From: Micromonospora sp. WMMD1128
GTDB lineage: Bacteria; Actinomycetota; Actinomycetes; Mycobacteriales; Micromonosporaceae
Reading direction: 5' to 3'
Assembly: GCF_027497235.1 (NCBI RefSeq)
Contig: NZ_CP114902.1
Coordinates: 1-64,000, forward strand
DNA: 64,000 nt
This document shows positions 36,776 to 46,581 of the stretch, piece after piece (the first letter of the stretch is position 1; every line of letters starts with the position of its first letter). The notes beneath the pieces are model-generated. The model was given only the letters and a program-made list of their open reading frames with translations. It searched no databases and was not told the DNA's origin. A program made the translations under genes and the position numbers.

Positions 36776-37888
36776 TCACGGGCTGGCGGCGAGGAAGACG
36801 AACGCGGCCAGCAGCACCAGGTGCACGCCGCCCTGGAGCACGGTGGCCCGTCCGGGCACCACGGTGAGTACGGCGGTCACCGCGGTCAGCGCCAGCAGCG
36901 TCATCTGGGTGCCGCCCAGGCCCAGCAGCAGCGGGCCGTCCAGCCAGATCGAGGCGATGGCGATCGCCGGAATGGTCAGGCCGATGCTCGCCATCGCCGA
37001 GCCGAGAGCGAGGTTGAGGCTGATCTGCACCCGGTCCCGCCGGGCCGCCCGGGCGGCGGCAAGCGTCTCCGGCGCCAGCACCAGCAGGGCGATGACCACG
37101 CCGACGAACGCCTGCGGCAGGTTCGCCGCCTGGACGGCGGTCTCGATCGCCGGGGAGACGGTCTTCGCGTCGCCGACCACCGCGACCAGCGCCACGACCA
37201 GCAAACCCAGGCTGACCAGGGCGGTACGCGTGGACGGCGGCTCGGCGTGCCCGTCGCCGTCCCGATCCTCGGGCAGGATGCTGCCCTCCTGGGTGACCGG
37301 GAGGAAGTAGTCCCGGTGCCGGCCGGTCTGCACCATCACGAACAGCAGGTAGAGCGCGAGCGACGCGACCGCCGCGAAGGCGAGCTGGGCCGGGGAGAAC
37401 TCCGGACCGGGCCGGCTGGTGGTGAACGTCGGCACCACCATGCTGAGCGTGGCGAGGGTGGCCACGGTGGCCAACGCGCCGCCGGTGCCCTCCGGGTTGA
37501 ACACCGCCACCTGCCGGCGTAGCGCGCCGAGCAGCAGGGACAGGCCGAGGATGCCGTTGCAGGTGATCATCACGGCGGCGAAGACGGTGTCCCGGGCCAG
37601 CGCCTGCGTCTTGTCCCCGCCGCTGATCATCAGGGTGACGATCAGACCGACCTCGATCACGGTGACCGCGACCGCCAGCACCAGCGAGCCGTACGGCTCA
37701 CCCACCTTGTGCGCCACCACCTCCGCGTGGTGGACGGCCGCCAGGACGGCGACCGCGAGCAGGCCGGCGACCACGAAGATCAGTACGCCGGGCAGTTCCC
37801 GACCCCAGGTGAACACGAGCAGGAGCACCGCGACCACGGGTGCGACGGTGGTCCAATCGGTCAGGCGGGATCGGATCATGGCTGGCAT
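36776..37888 (-). CDS. Calcium/cation:proton antiporter (ChaA/CaCA type)
   Basis: 370 residues, about eleven hydrophobic segments in two repeats. The CaCA alpha-repeat motifs are visible: VAHKVGEPYGSLVLAVAVTV in the first half and VLAPETLAAARAARRDRVQI with LGSAMASIGLTIPAIAIAS in the second; the Glu in GEPYGS and APET bind the cation. A hydrophilic central loop of about 40 residues (EEDRDGDGHAEPPST-like) links the halves. It exports Ca2+ or Na+ in exchange for protons. ATG 37888, or 37879 nine bases in. Confidence 0.9.
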   Translation of the reverse strand: MPAMIRSRLTDWTTVAPVVAVLLLVFTWGRELPGVLIFVVAGLLAVAVLAAVHHAEVVAHKVGEPYGSLVLAVAVTVIEVGLIVTLMISGGDKTQALARDTVFAAVMITCNGILGLSLLLGALRRQVAVFNPEGTGGALATVATLATLSMVVPTFTTSRPGPEFSPAQLAFAAVASLALYLLFVMVQTGRHRDYFLPVTQEGSILPEDRDGDGHAEPPSTRTALVSLGLLVVALVAVVGDAKTVSPAIETAVQAANLPQAFVGVVIALLVLAPETLAAARAARRDRVQISLNLALGSAMASIGLTIPAIAIASIWLDGPLLLGLGGTQMTLLALTAVTAVLTVVPGRATVLQGGVHLVLLAAFVFLAASP

Positions 37889-38154
37889 GCGTCAACCATG
37901 CCAGGCGGAGCGAACGACCGCCCACAGCCGGGCGCACCAGCCGGCGGCCCTCAATCGCCTTCGAGTCAAGGCCCTACGTGGAGGGCCCGAACAGGGCGTT
38001 CAGTCGTTACTGTGCGAGAGTGCTTGGGTGCGGAGCGCGTTGCCCTTCTGCCAAGTGAGGCCGCGAGTTAGGATGAACCTGCGCGACCCCGTTCGACGAA
38101 AGAGCCCCTGGGCTCTGGCGAGAGCCTAGTTGGGCGGGGGTTCGTGCTGTCGAG

Positions 38155-38823
38155 CTAGTAGTAGTGCGTCCTGCCCGACGCCCAGAGATCGTATTCGTAG
38201 CGGACCTTCGGGCGGATCATCTCAAGGTAGGTCTCGTCGCCTCGCTCTCGCCTGCGGGTCACTGCCCAGGTGCAGTAGTCCGCAGCTTGCAGGGCAAAGT
38301 CGCTTGAGCACGGCCAGAAGGCCAGGCTGCGTTTGACCCGGTAGCTCACACATTGGGTGAGCACATCCTCGATCGCCCCACGGAAGGCCTTGCGCGTCTT
38401 CTTGGTGCCGAGTTCGGCCGCCACGATCAGCGCCTCGTCGTCCTGGGCGAAGAGTCTCGGTGCGAGCCACTTGAGATGGTAGTACCACGCGTACTGGTAA
38501 AAGACCGCGTCGGTTCGATGGAGGTGTGGCTGTGCCTTCGACTTTTCAAGCAGCGTCACGTCGAACTGGAAGTCGATCGATGACAGTGCGGCAAAGACGG
38601 CCGCCCGGACGTCGTGAGAGTCCTTCGTGGCATGGAAGTAGGAGTCGAGGCCATGGTTCCGGAATGCCAACTCGTCGCGGAGGGCCGCCAGCGTCGCCCG
38701 AAGCTTTCGTAGCTCTGCCTCGTCGATGACCAGGGTTCCGACCGCGAAGTACTTCGAGATGTTCGGCCCCTTCGTGAAGGACAGGTCGCCACTCTCATCC
38801 GAGAAGAGGAAACGGCGGGCCAC
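38155..38823 (-). CDS. DUF3800 domain protein
   Basis: 222 residues. It begins MARRFLFSDESGDLSF, the DES(G) opening of DUF3800, and ends with the second conserved acidic motif FALQAADYCTWAVTRR. DUF3800 proteins are scattered, often mobile or defence-associated, with a predicted RNase H-like or nuclease-like core; the function is not proven. Codon third positions are less GC-biased than in the neighbours, suggesting horizontal acquisition. It stands alone, 180 bp from the tRNA-Pro gene. GTG 38823 follows CTCGGAG. The 250 bp downstream (37905-38154) contain no gene. Confidence 0.82.
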   Translation of the reverse strand: MARRFLFSDESGDLSFTKGPNISKYFAVGTLVIDEAELRKLRATLAALRDELAFRNHGLDSYFHATKDSHDVRAAVFAALSSIDFQFDVTLLEKSKAQPHLHRTDAVFYQYAWYYHLKWLAPRLFAQDDEALIVAAELGTKKTRKAFRGAIEDVLTQCVSYRVKRSLAFWPCSSDFALQAADYCTWAVTRRRERGDETYLEMIRPKVRYEYDLWASGRTHYY

Positions 38824-38956
38824 ATGCCACTCCGAGGGTGAGACGAGGGGGGAGCCGTCATCGTAGTATCTGGCTCGTCACGGTGCGTTCATCCACGCCG
38901 AGGCGCCCGAGTGCTGCTGCCTTCTCGCTGCATCGGGAGCATCGGTGGGACCCGCA

Positions 38957-38996
38957 AACGGGTCGAGGCCCCTCCGTGGAGGGGCCTCGACCCGTT
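38957..38996 (-). terminator. Terminator of tRNA-Pro(CGG)
   Basis: A 19-bp perfect stem AACGGGTCGAGGCCCCTCC / GGAGGGGCCTCGACCCGTT with a 2-nt spacer, starting 7 bp after the tRNA 3' end on the minus strand and followed by TTTGCG. Confidence 0.88.
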
Positions 38997-39003
38997 CTAC
39001 CTC

Positions 39004-39080
<77 letters not shown>

Positions 39081-39154
39081 AGGCGTGCCGACAAATAGTA
39101 GCCCACCCGCTCCCGGGATCAAATTCAGTACCCCCGCCCTGCCGTGGAGCGGGG

Positions 39155-40048
39155 TCAGCGGGGGATCAGGGTCAGGATGCTCGCCTCCGGTGGGCACGCG
39201 AAGCGGATCGGGGCCGTCGGGTGGGTGCCCAGGCCGGCGGAGACGTGCAACCACGAGTCCGAGCCGGGCCAGCGGTGCAGGCCGCGCGCCATCGACCGGG
39301 GCAGCCCGCAGTTGGTCACCAGCGCGCCGTACCCGGGCACGCAGACCTGCCCGCCGTGGGTGTGCCCGGCGAGCAGCAGCCCGAAGCCGTCGGCGGTCAT
39401 CCGGTCCAGCACGGCCGGCTCCGGCGAGTGGGTCAGGGCGATCGACAGCGCGCCGGGGTCGCTCACCTGCCCGGCCACCGCGTCGTAGTCGTCGCGCTCG
39501 ATGTGCGGGTCGTCCACACCGACCAACTCGATCTCCCGCCCGCCGGCCTTCAGCGTGGTGCGGGCGTTGTTCAGGTCCGCCCAACCCGCGCCGGTGAGGA
39601 TGCCGCGCAGTTCCTCGTACGGCAGCGGGACACCCTCGGTGTACCCGCGGTCGGGCAGGAAGTAGGCGAACGGGTTCTTCACGACGGGGCCGGTGTAGTC
39701 GTTGGAGCCGAACACGAACGCGCCTGGTAGGTCGAGCAGTGGCTGGAGGGCACGCAGCACGCCGGGCACCGCCTCCGGGTCGGCCATGTTGTCGCCGGTG
39801 ACCACCACCAGGTCGGGGTCGAGGGCCGCCAGCGAGGCCACCCAGTCCTGCTTGCGCCGCTGGTTGGGCATCATGTGCAGGTCCGACAGGTGGAGCACCC
39901 GCAGCGGCTCGGCGTCGGTCGGGAGCACCGGCACGTCGTACCGGCGGAGGGTGAACAGGTTGCGCTCGACGAGCGACGCGTACGCCAGGGTGGCCGCGCC
40001 GACGGCGGCGGTTCCGGCCGCGAGCCGGAATAGTGTGCGCTTTCGCAT
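39155..40048 (-). CDS. Membrane-associated metallophosphoesterase (Rv3683-like)
   Basis: 297 residues. N-terminal hydrophobic [20 protein letters not shown] anchor, then calcineurin-type motifs: [34 protein letters not shown] (GNDY-type variant of GNHE), [28 protein letters not shown]. In M. tuberculosis the orthologue Rv3683 lies next to ponA2, as here; a role in cell-wall or lipid phosphate turnover is possible but unproven. ATG 40048; its promoter region overlaps the start of the divergent yqeY-like gene. Confidence 0.9.
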   Translation of the reverse strand: MRKRTLFRLAAGTAAVGAATLAYASLVERNLFTLRRYDVPVLPTDAEPLRVLHLSDLHMMPNQRRKQDWVASLAALDPDLVVVTGDNMADPEAVPGVLRALQPLLDLPGAFVFGSNDYTGPVVKNPFAYFLPDRGYTEGVPLPYEELRGILTGAGWADLNNARTTLKAGGREIELVGVDDPHIERDDYDAVAGQVSDPGALSIALTHSPEPAVLDRMTADGFGLLLAGHTHGGQVCVPGYGALVTNCGLPRSMARGLHRWPGSDSWLHVSAGLGTHPTAPIRFACPPEASILTLIPR

Positions 40049-40073
40049 GGTGTTCAGGGTAGTTTGACCGTCC

Positions 40074-40529
40074 ATGAGCACGCTGAAGGACCGTCTCACC
40101 ACCGACATGCGCGCCGCCCTCAAGGCCCGCGACGAGCTGACCACCTCCACGCTGCGGATGGCCCTCGCGGCCGTCGGCAACGCCGAGGTCGCCGGCCGGG
40201 AGAAGCGCGAGCTCAGCGACGACGAGGTGCTCGCGGTGCTGACCAAGGAGGCGAAGAAGCGGCGCGAGGCGGCCACCGCCTTCGCCGACGCCGGGCGCGC
40301 CGAGCAGGCCGGCAAGGAGACCGCGGAGGGCGCGGTGCTGGAGCGCTACCTGCCGAAGCAGCTTCCCGACGACGAGCTGGCCGAGCTGGTCTCGGGGGCG
40401 CTCGCCGCGGGCGGCTTCACCGGCAAGGCGCAGATGGGCCCGGCCATGAAGGCGGCCCAGGCCGCGGTGGCGGGCCGGGCCGAGGGGGGCCGGGTGGCCG
40501 CCGAGGTACGCCGGCAGCTCGGCCTCTGA
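40074..40529 (+). CDS. GatB/YqeY domain-containing protein
   Basis: 151 residues, family-typical. Begins MSTLKDRLTTDMRAALKARD, continues LRMALAAVGNAEVAGREKRE and ends VAAEVRRQLGL. The C-terminal part corresponds to the tRNA-binding tail domain of amidotransferase GatB, so an RNA-binding role in translation is plausible. Divergent from the metallophosphoesterase gene with only 25 bp between starts. Confidence 0.93.
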   Translation: MSTLKDRLTTDMRAALKARDELTTSTLRMALAAVGNAEVAGREKRELSDDEVLAVLTKEAKKRREAATAFADAGRAEQAGKETAEGAVLERYLPKQLPDDELAELVSGALAAGGFTGKAQMGPAMKAAQAAVAGRAEGGRVAAEVRRQLGL

Positions 40530-40549
40530 GGTTCGTCTGAACGGACGGA

Positions 40550-40581
40550 ACGGGCGGGCACCCGCTGGGGTGCCCGCCCGT
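40550..40581. terminator. Bidirectional terminator between yqeY-like and PBP genes
   Basis: A 14-bp perfect stem ACGGGCGGGCACCC / GGGTGCCCGCCCGT with loop GCTG, between convergent stops at 40529 and 40598. Confidence 0.85.
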
Positions 40582-40597
40582 CGTCGTCGCTTCCCGG

Positions 40598-43027
40598 TCA
40601 GCGGCGTCCAGGCCGCCCGTTGTTTTGGTTCGGTGGGGTGTCCGGCCCGCCGGAGTTGCCCGGTTTCGGCGCGCCCTGGCCGGAGCTGACCTCGATCAGG
40701 ACCACGCCGCCCTTGATGGTGCGCCCGTCCGGGCTGGTGCCGGCCGCGCTGCCCGCCGGGCACTCCGACGGCACCCGGTTGCTGGAGACCACCGGCTCGA
40801 AGCCGGCGCCCTTGATCCGTGACTTGGCGGTGTCGACCGACTCGCACTTCACGCCGGGGATCGAGCGCTGGTCACCCATGACGATCTTGCCACTCGGCGG
40901 GGTGAAGTTCTTCCGCTCCTTGCCCTTCATGGCGTCGCGCAGCGTCTCGTAGACGGCCGGGTTGATGCCCTGGGGCGATTCGTTGTGCAGCATCTTCTGC
41001 GTGGTCTGCGCCCAGTCCGGGTCGGCCATGATGCCGGCCACCGCGTACTGCTTGGTCATGGCGACCAGGGCGGAGGTCTTGTCGCCGTCGGTGGTGCCGG
41101 ACTTGCCGGCCACCGGCGCCTTGACGATGCCGCGGACGTTGCCGGCGGTGGCGGAGGGGCCGCACTTGGAGGTGGAGGAGTGGTCACCGACCGGGCAGCG
41201 GGCGGCGTCGACCGCCGCGCGGGCCACCTCGGTGCTGACCCGCTGCTCGCAGTGCGGGTTGGCGATGTCGAGCTTGTCGCCGTCCGGCCCGCGGATCTCC
41301 TGCACCGGGATCGGCTCGCAGTATTTGCCGTCGGCGGCGAGCGTGGCGTAGGCGTTGGCGAGTTCCAGCGGGGTGGTCTGCGAGACGCCGAGGCTGAACG
41401 CGCCCCACTGGTGCGGGTTGGCCGCGAGCGCGGCGTCGTCCGACGAGCGGAACGTGATGCCGAGCTTCTGCGCCGCCTTGACCACGTTCTCGGCGCCGAC
41501 CCGCTGCTGGAGGTCGATGAAGAACGTGTTGACCGAGAAGCTGAAGCCGCTCCACATGTTGTGCATGCCGGCCATCGCGGGGTTGGCGTTCTTCGGGCAG
41601 TACTTGCTGGTGCCCGGGCAGGCGGCCGGTGAGTTGAACTTGACCGGGTAGTCCGACTTGAAGACCGGCTGGGCGTCGATCGGGTAGCTGAGCGGGTAGC
41701 CCTTCTCCAGCGCGGCCACCAGCGTGAAGATCTTGAAGGTGGAGCCGGCCTGGTAGCCGGAGATGCCGGGGCCGCCGGTGATCAACGGGTTCACCGTGTT
41801 CGGGTAGTTGCCCCGGATCTTCTTCTTGGCCTTCTTCGGCTCACTGGCGAGCTTGTTCTGCGGGTGCTTCGGGTCGTCGATCTTGAACTTGCGGTTCGTC
41901 GCCACGGCCCGGACCCGGCCGGTGCCGGGCTCGATCACGGCCACCATCCGGGCCGCCTTGCTGCTCTCGCTCAGGTGGTTGCGGACGGCCTTGTCGGCGG
42001 CCTTCTGCGCCTGCACGTCCATGCTCGTGACGATGGTGTAGCCGCCGCTCTTCAGCCGCCGCTCACGGTCGTACGTGGTGCTGCCGAACGTCTCCTGCCC
42101 GAGCCACCAGCGGTAGAAGAAGTCGCAGAAGAAGCCCCAGGAGTTGGTGCTGGTCTGCACGCAGCCGTTCGGGGTGCGCTTGTCCTTCACCACCAGCTTG
42201 ATCTTCTTGGCGGCGTCCGCCTCCGCCTGGGTGATCGCGCCGATCTGCACCATGTTCTGGATGACGTAGTCGCGCCGGCCGACCGCCTCCGGGTAGCCGG
42301 CCTTGGTGGTCGGGTCGAACGCGGTCGGCGCCTTCACCATGCCGGCGAGCATCGCCGACTCCTGGATGTCGAGCTTGCTCGGCGGCTTGCCGAAGTAGAC
42401 CTGGCTGGCGGCGTAGATGCCGTACGCGCCGTTGCCGAACGCGGCGATGTTCAGGTAGCGCTCCAGGATCTCGTCCTTGGACAGCTCCTTGTCGACCTGG
42501 AGCGCGAGGCTCATCTCACGCAGCTTGCGGGCGCTGGTGTCCTCGGTGGCGGCGACCACGTCGGCCGGGTGGGTGGCCGAGTAGGAGATGGCCAGCCGGA
42601 CGTACTGCATGGTGAGCGTCGAGGCGCCCTGCTGGGAGGAGCCGGAGGACTGGTTGTTGACGAACGCCCGGGCCACGCCGTTGAGGTCGACGCCGTTGTG
42701 CTTGTAGAACTCGTGGTCCTCCGCCGCGATGAGGGCCTTCTGCATGATCGGCGAGACGTCCTTGAGCTTGACGTCCTTGCGGTTCTCGTCGTACATGGTC
42801 GCCAGCGGCGTCTTGCGGTCGGAGGCAAGCAGATAGGTGATCTGCGGAGCGCGGGCCACCGTCAGCTCCTTGGGCAGCGCGCCGAACGTCTCGGCGCCCG
42901 CCTTTGCGGCAAGGCCGGACATCGCCACCGCAGGGAAGGCCGCCGCGGCGACCACCACGCCGGCCAGCAGGCCACAGATCAGCAGCGATGCGGCGTTGGT
43001 AAAGACATTGTGGTCACGTTTCCGCAT
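40598..43027 (-). CDS. ponA2: Bifunctional class A penicillin-binding protein (PonA2 type)
   Basis: 809 residues. One N-terminal membrane helix (residues about 14-36). Transglycosylase GT51 domain with catalytic Glu in AAEDHEFYKHNGVDLNG (about residue 103) and SSQQGASTLTMQYVR. Transpeptidase domain with SxxK in AGSTFKIF, SxN in FSVNTFF and KTG-type KSGTTDGDKT. A C-terminal PASTA domain (SIPGVKCESVDTAKSRIKGA) binds peptidoglycan or muropeptides, as in mycobacterial PonA2. Polymerises and cross-links the cell wall. ATG 43027 has GAGG eight bases before it. Divergent from whiB. Confidence 0.95.
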   Translation of the reverse strand: MRKRDHNVFTNAASLLICGLLAGVVVAAAAFPAVAMSGLAAKAGAETFGALPKELTVARAPQITYLLASDRKTPLATMYDENRKDVKLKDVSPIMQKALIAAEDHEFYKHNGVDLNGVARAFVNNQSSGSSQQGASTLTMQYVRLAISYSATHPADVVAATEDTSARKLREMSLALQVDKELSKDEILERYLNIAAFGNGAYGIYAASQVYFGKPPSKLDIQESAMLAGMVKAPTAFDPTTKAGYPEAVGRRDYVIQNMVQIGAITQAEADAAKKIKLVVKDKRTPNGCVQTSTNSWGFFCDFFYRWWLGQETFGSTTYDRERRLKSGGYTIVTSMDVQAQKAADKAVRNHLSESSKAARMVAVIEPGTGRVRAVATNRKFKIDDPKHPQNKLASEPKKAKKKIRGNYPNTVNPLITGGPGISGYQAGSTFKIFTLVAALEKGYPLSYPIDAQPVFKSDYPVKFNSPAACPGTSKYCPKNANPAMAGMHNMWSGFSFSVNTFFIDLQQRVGAENVVKAAQKLGITFRSSDDAALAANPHQWGAFSLGVSQTTPLELANAYATLAADGKYCEPIPVQEIRGPDGDKLDIANPHCEQRVSTEVARAAVDAARCPVGDHSSTSKCGPSATAGNVRGIVKAPVAGKSGTTDGDKTSALVAMTKQYAVAGIMADPDWAQTTQKMLHNESPQGINPAVYETLRDAMKGKERKNFTPPSGKIVMGDQRSIPGVKCESVDTAKSRIKGAGFEPVVSSNRVPSECPAGSAAGTSPDGRTIKGGVVLIEVSSGQGAPKPGNSGGPDTPPNQNNGRPGRR

Positions 43028-43428
43028 CCAGGTCACCTCGACAGGGTACGCGAGCAGGGATCGGCCGGCGCACGGGGAACTTTCCCCATTTCCATCCCGC
43101 GCCGGCCTCGTTGTGCTAAACGCACGAGCCCTGGTCCGGGGTTGCGTGAGATCCGCCGGAAGTCGTCGCCGATCTCGGGGGCGGGGCGGCGTTTCTCCGT
43201 ACCGGGGACGGGTAGTCGGCGGCGAAGGCCCGGGAAGCCGGGAGTGTCCGGAATGATGGATTTAGCCGACAACGTTGCGTAATCAGGCGACTACACAGCA
43301 TGATGGTGACGGCGATCGCAGTCACACGTCGTCCGTGCCGCCCTGGGGAGGTCGGCCGGACGACCGGGGGGAAGTTCGGGGGCTGCTCGCACGAAGTCGG
43401 TAGGTACTGCAAGGGGGGACGTGTACAG
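43028..43428. promoter_or_regulatory. Divergent promoter region of ponA2 and whiB (no gene seen)
   Basis: A 401-bp gap between two divergent regulated genes. I see no gene, RNA or strong hairpin. The long distance to the whiB start suggests a long 5' leader or several promoters, as reported for wblA/whiB4 genes elsewhere; no box can be named with confidence. Confidence 0.5.
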
Positions 43429-43749
43429 ATGGGCATGATCACTGACTGGCCGTCGCTGGCGGCGTGTCAGAACGGGGACCCGGACGCGTTGTTCGTACAG
43501 GGCGCCGAACAGAACGTGGCGAAGAGGATCTGCCGGAGCTGCCCAGTTCGGTACGAGTGCCTGGCCGACGCGCTCGACAACCGGATCGAGTTCGGGGTGT
43601 GGGGTGGCATGACCGAACGCGAACGCCGTGCGCTGTTGCGCCGGCACCCGCAGGTGACCAGCTGGCGCAAGATGTTCGAGGCGGCCATGAAGAAGAACGC
43701 CAAGGACAAGTCCGGCAAGGACAAGATCCTCGTCACCACCGCCACCTGA
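43429..43749 (+). CDS. wblA: WhiB-family iron-sulfur regulator, WhiB4/WblA orthologue
   Basis: 106 residues. Four cluster cysteines at 13, 35, 38 and 44 (RICRSCPVRYEC), then the FGVWGGMTERERRALLRR turn that contacts sigma factor, and a Lys-rich C-terminal tail (AMKKNAKDKSGKDK) that binds DNA. It holds an O2/NO-sensitive [4Fe-4S] cluster. Orthology to M. tuberculosis whiB4 and Streptomyces wblA rests on the conserved neighbours: ponA2 on one side, two ArsA-like ATPases on the other. WblA represses antibiotic production in Streptomyces and WhiB4 controls oxidative responses. Confidence 0.93.
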   Translation: MGMITDWPSLAACQNGDPDALFVQGAEQNVAKRICRSCPVRYECLADALDNRIEFGVWGGMTERERRALLRRHPQVTSWRKMFEAAMKKNAKDKSGKDKILVTTAT

Positions 43750-43774
43750 CCGTCGGGCGGCCCGCCGGCCCCGT

Positions 43775-44923
43775 TCACTGCCGGCTGATCGCCTCGCCGA
43801 TCGTCCGCAGCCCGTCGACGTCGTGCACGTCGGCGGGCTGCGCCGTCACCGACACCGCCGGCACCGCCGGGAACGCCTCGGTGAACCGGGCCGCCACCCG
43901 CTGCTCGCGTACCGCCTGCTGGGCCAATGCGGCGTGCGCGCGCAGCACCTCGGCGGCGGCCTCGTGGCCGCCGGAGGCCGCCAGCCGATCCGCGGCGGCC
44001 AGGCTCCGCTCCGCGGACAGCCCCGCCGCCGCGGGCCGGTGCACCCGGTTGAGCACGAGCCCGGCCAGCGGCATCCGCTCGTCGCGCAGCCGGCCGGCGA
44101 AGTAGGCGGCCTCCCGGACCGCGTCCGGCTCCGGCGCCGCGACCAGCAGGAATGCGGTCTCGCCAGCCTGAAGGATCCGGTACGTCTGCTCGGCCCGCTG
44201 CCGGAACCCGCCGAACATCGAGTCGAGCGCGGCGACGAAGCCGGACAGGTCGGTGAGCAGTTGGGCGCCGAGCACCTTCTGCACCACCTTCGAGAACATC
44301 CCGAAGCTCGCCGTGACCAGGCTGAACATGCTCCGCCCGCCACTGCGCGCCGGAGCCAGCAGCAGCCTGAGCATCCGGCCGTCGAGGAACCGGGACAGCC
44401 GGGCCGGCGCGTCGAGGAAGTCGAGCGCGGAGCGGGACGGCGGGGTGTCCACCACGATCAGGTCCCACTCACCGCGGGCGTGCAACTGGCCCAGCTTCTC
44501 CATCGCCATGTATTCCTGCGTGCCGGCGAAGGTGGAACTCATCGCCTGGTAGAAGGGGTTGGCGAAGATCTCCGCCGCCTTCGCCGGGTCGGTGTGCTGG
44601 AGCACCACGTCGTCGAACGTGCGCTTCATGTCGAGCATCATGGCGTGCAGCTCACCGCCGCTGTCCTCGACGTCGATGCCCTTGACCTGGCGCGGCGTGT
44701 TGTCCAGCTCGGTCAGGCCGAGCGACTGCGCGAGCCGGCGGGCCGGGTCGATGGTGAGCACCACGGTGCGCCGGCCGTGCCGCTCGGCCGCCCGCAGCGC
44801 GAGCGCCGCGGCGGTGGTCGTCTTGCCCACACCGCCCGCCCCGCAGCAGACCACGATCCGCACGCCCGGGTCGGCGAGGATCTGGTCGACGTCCAGCGGA
44901 GGCGCCGCGTCTTCGGAAGGCAC
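43775..44923 (-). CDS. ArsA/Get3-family ATPase (Rv3680-like)
   Basis: 382 residues. Deviant Walker A CCGAGGVGKTTTAAALALRA, switch I region TIDPARRLAQSLGL, switch II VDTPPSRSALDFLDAPARL. In M. tuberculosis Rv3679-Rv3680 form a Get3-like heteromeric complex reported to matter for glycerol/hydroxyacetone detoxification. No anion-pump Cys triad is visible, so arsenite transport is unlikely. A TTG just upstream is possible, but GTG 44923 is preferred. Same strand as its partner, 57 bp apart, converging on whiB. Confidence 0.9.
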   Translation of the reverse strand: MPSEDAAPPLDVDQILADPGVRIVVCCGAGGVGKTTTAAALALRAAERHGRRTVVLTIDPARRLAQSLGLTELDNTPRQVKGIDVEDSGGELHAMMLDMKRTFDDVVLQHTDPAKAAEIFANPFYQAMSSTFAGTQEYMAMEKLGQLHARGEWDLIVVDTPPSRSALDFLDAPARLSRFLDGRMLRLLLAPARSGGRSMFSLVTASFGMFSKVVQKVLGAQLLTDLSGFVAALDSMFGGFRQRAEQTYRILQAGETAFLLVAAPEPDAVREAAYFAGRLRDERMPLAGLVLNRVHRPAAAGLSAERSLAAADRLAASGGHEAAAEVLRAHAALAQQAVREQRVAARFTEAFPAVPAVSVTAQPADVHDVDGLRTIGEAISRQ

Positions 44924-44980
44924 CAATCGAGCGTATCGGTCCCGAGGGGCTCTCTGCTCCGTGCCGGCCGCAGGTGTGAG

Positions 44981-45955
44981 TCAATCCGCCCGGACGAGCG
45001 CCTCGGCCAGCGTCTCCAGCCCCGCCCGGTCGACCCCGTCGGGCAGCAGCGGCAGCTCGGTCAGAGGCAGCTCCAACTCCACCAGGTCGCCCCGCAGCGA
45101 GTCCTCCAGGTCCCGGCGTACCCGCTGGTCGCGGGCCTCCTCGGCGAGGCCCGCCACGGTCCGCGCGTCGGTGGGCAGGCCGGCGGCGGCCAACCCCCGC
45201 CTCAGCTCCGCCGCGGTGACCGTGCGACCGGCCGGGACCGGCGGGCGGACCGCGTTCACGATCACCCGGCCGACCGGAAAGCCCAACTGGGTCAGGTCGG
45301 CCACCGCGTCGAGCGTCTCCTGGACCGGCATCTCCTCCAGCAGCGTAACCACGTGCACCGAGGTCATCGGCGAACGGAGCAACGCGGAGACGCCCTCGCT
45401 CTGGGTCTTGATCGGGCCGACCTTGGCGAGCCGGGCGGTCTCCGCCGTGACGTTGAGGAAACGGCCGATCCGCCCGGTCGGCGGCGCGTCCAGCACCACC
45501 GCGTCGTACGCCCGGCGTGACCCGCTGGTGCGGGTGGTGGCCTCCTTGACCTTGCCGGTGAGCAGCACGTCCCGCAGGCCCGGGGCGATCGTGGTGGCGA
45601 AGTCGATCGCACCGAGCTTGCGCAACGCCCGGCCGGCCGCGCCGAGCTTGTAGAACATGTCCAGGTATTCGAGGAGGGCCTCCTCGGCGTCGACCGCCAG
45701 GGCCCGCACCTCACCGCCGCCGGGGGCGTCGGTGAGGTGCCGCTCCTCGTAGGGCAGCGGGTCGGTGTCGAAGAGCTGGGCGATGCCCTGTCGCCCCTCG
45801 ACCTCGACCAGCAGGGTGCGCCGGCCCCCGGTGGCCAGCCCGAGGGCCAGCGCGGCGGCCACGCTTGTCTTGCCCGTGCCACCCTTGCCGGTCACCACGT
45901 GCAGGCGGCCGGGCCATCTGCCGGCGGACTCGGCCGGCTGCTCACTCGCTGCCAC
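44981..45955 (-). CDS. ArsA/Get3-family ATPase (Rv3679-like)
   Basis: 324 residues. P-loop VVTGKGGTGKTSVAAALALG, EVEGRQGIAQLFDTDPLPYE, switch II VLDAPPTGRIGRFLNVTAET. It is the usual upstream partner of the Rv3680-like ATPase, and the two are thought to form one complex. Starts at GTG 45955. Confidence 0.9.
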   Translation of the reverse strand: MAASEQPAESAGRWPGRLHVVTGKGGTGKTSVAAALALGLATGGRRTLLVEVEGRQGIAQLFDTDPLPYEERHLTDAPGGGEVRALAVDAEEALLEYLDMFYKLGAAGRALRKLGAIDFATTIAPGLRDVLLTGKVKEATTRTSGSRRAYDAVVLDAPPTGRIGRFLNVTAETARLAKVGPIKTQSEGVSALLRSPMTSVHVVTLLEEMPVQETLDAVADLTQLGFPVGRVIVNAVRPPVPAGRTVTAAELRRGLAAAGLPTDARTVAGLAEEARDQRVRRDLEDSLRGDLVELELPLTELPLLPDGVDRAGLETLAEALVRAD

Positions 45956-45981
45956 CCGTCGAGCCTAACCAGCCGGCGGGA

Positions 45982-46581
45982 TCAGGCGACCTCGCAGACC
46001 CACCAACCCGTCCTCCGCACCACGGTGAAGCGCAACTCCTGGTCGGCGACCTTCTCGTCGGCGGTGGTCATGGTGACCCGGGTGGAGACCGTGGCGCGGT
46101 CCCCGGTCTGGTTGTCGACGGTCGGATTGGTCCAGCGGAACCGGGGGTTCTGGTATTGCCCGGCGTACTTCTGCACCTCGGCGACCTTGGCGGCGATCCG
46201 GTCGTCGTCGCGGGCCGCGGAGCAGACGAACGTGGCCGCCTTCTCGGCGTCCTGTTCCTGGTAGACGGCCTTGAGGAAGCCGTCCACCGCGACCTGCGGC
46301 TCCTCCGCGCCCCGGCCGTCCTCGCCGTTGCGGAGGGCGAGGAACGCGGCCGTGCCGCCGCCGCCGCAGAGCAGAACCGCCGCGACCAGCACGATCGAGA
46401 CGACCAGCAGGGACCGGCGCCTGGGCGGACGGGCCCCGGGTGGGTACGGCGGGTGGCCCGGTGGTGTGGCTGCGTGCGCCGGCTGGCCGGGACCGGCCGG
46501 CGGGGTGGCGCCGGCGGACACCGGCTGCGGGATCGGGTCGCCGGGCATGCCGGTGGCACCACCGGCGGGCGGTTGGGTCAT
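45982..46581 (-). CDS. Membrane-anchored hypothetical protein, single TM
   Basis: 199 residues. The first 55 are Pro/Gly/Ala-rich and cytoplasmic, then RRRSLLVVSIVLVAAVLLCG, a single membrane helix. The extracellular part (QVAVDGFLKAVYQEQDAEKA ... TTADEKVADQELRFTVVRRT) resembles the DUF4878/lumazine-binding-like NTF2 fold common in actinomycete secreted proteins. Function unknown. ATG 46581. Confidence 0.75.
   Translation of the reverse strand: MTQPPAGGATGMPGDPIPQPVSAGATPPAGPGQPAHAATPPGHPPYPPGARPPRRRSLLVVSIVLVAAVLLCGGGGTAAFLALRNGEDGRGAEEPQVAVDGFLKAVYQEQDAEKAATFVCSAARDDDRIAAKVAEVQKYAGQYQNPRFRWTNPTVDNQTGDRATVSTRVTMTTADEKVADQELRFTVVRRTGWWVCEVA

Noticed and set aside
43775..45955. Arsenite efflux ATPases
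   Set aside because: The Cys triad of ArsA and an ArsB partner are absent; gene context matches the Rv3679-Rv3680 pair.
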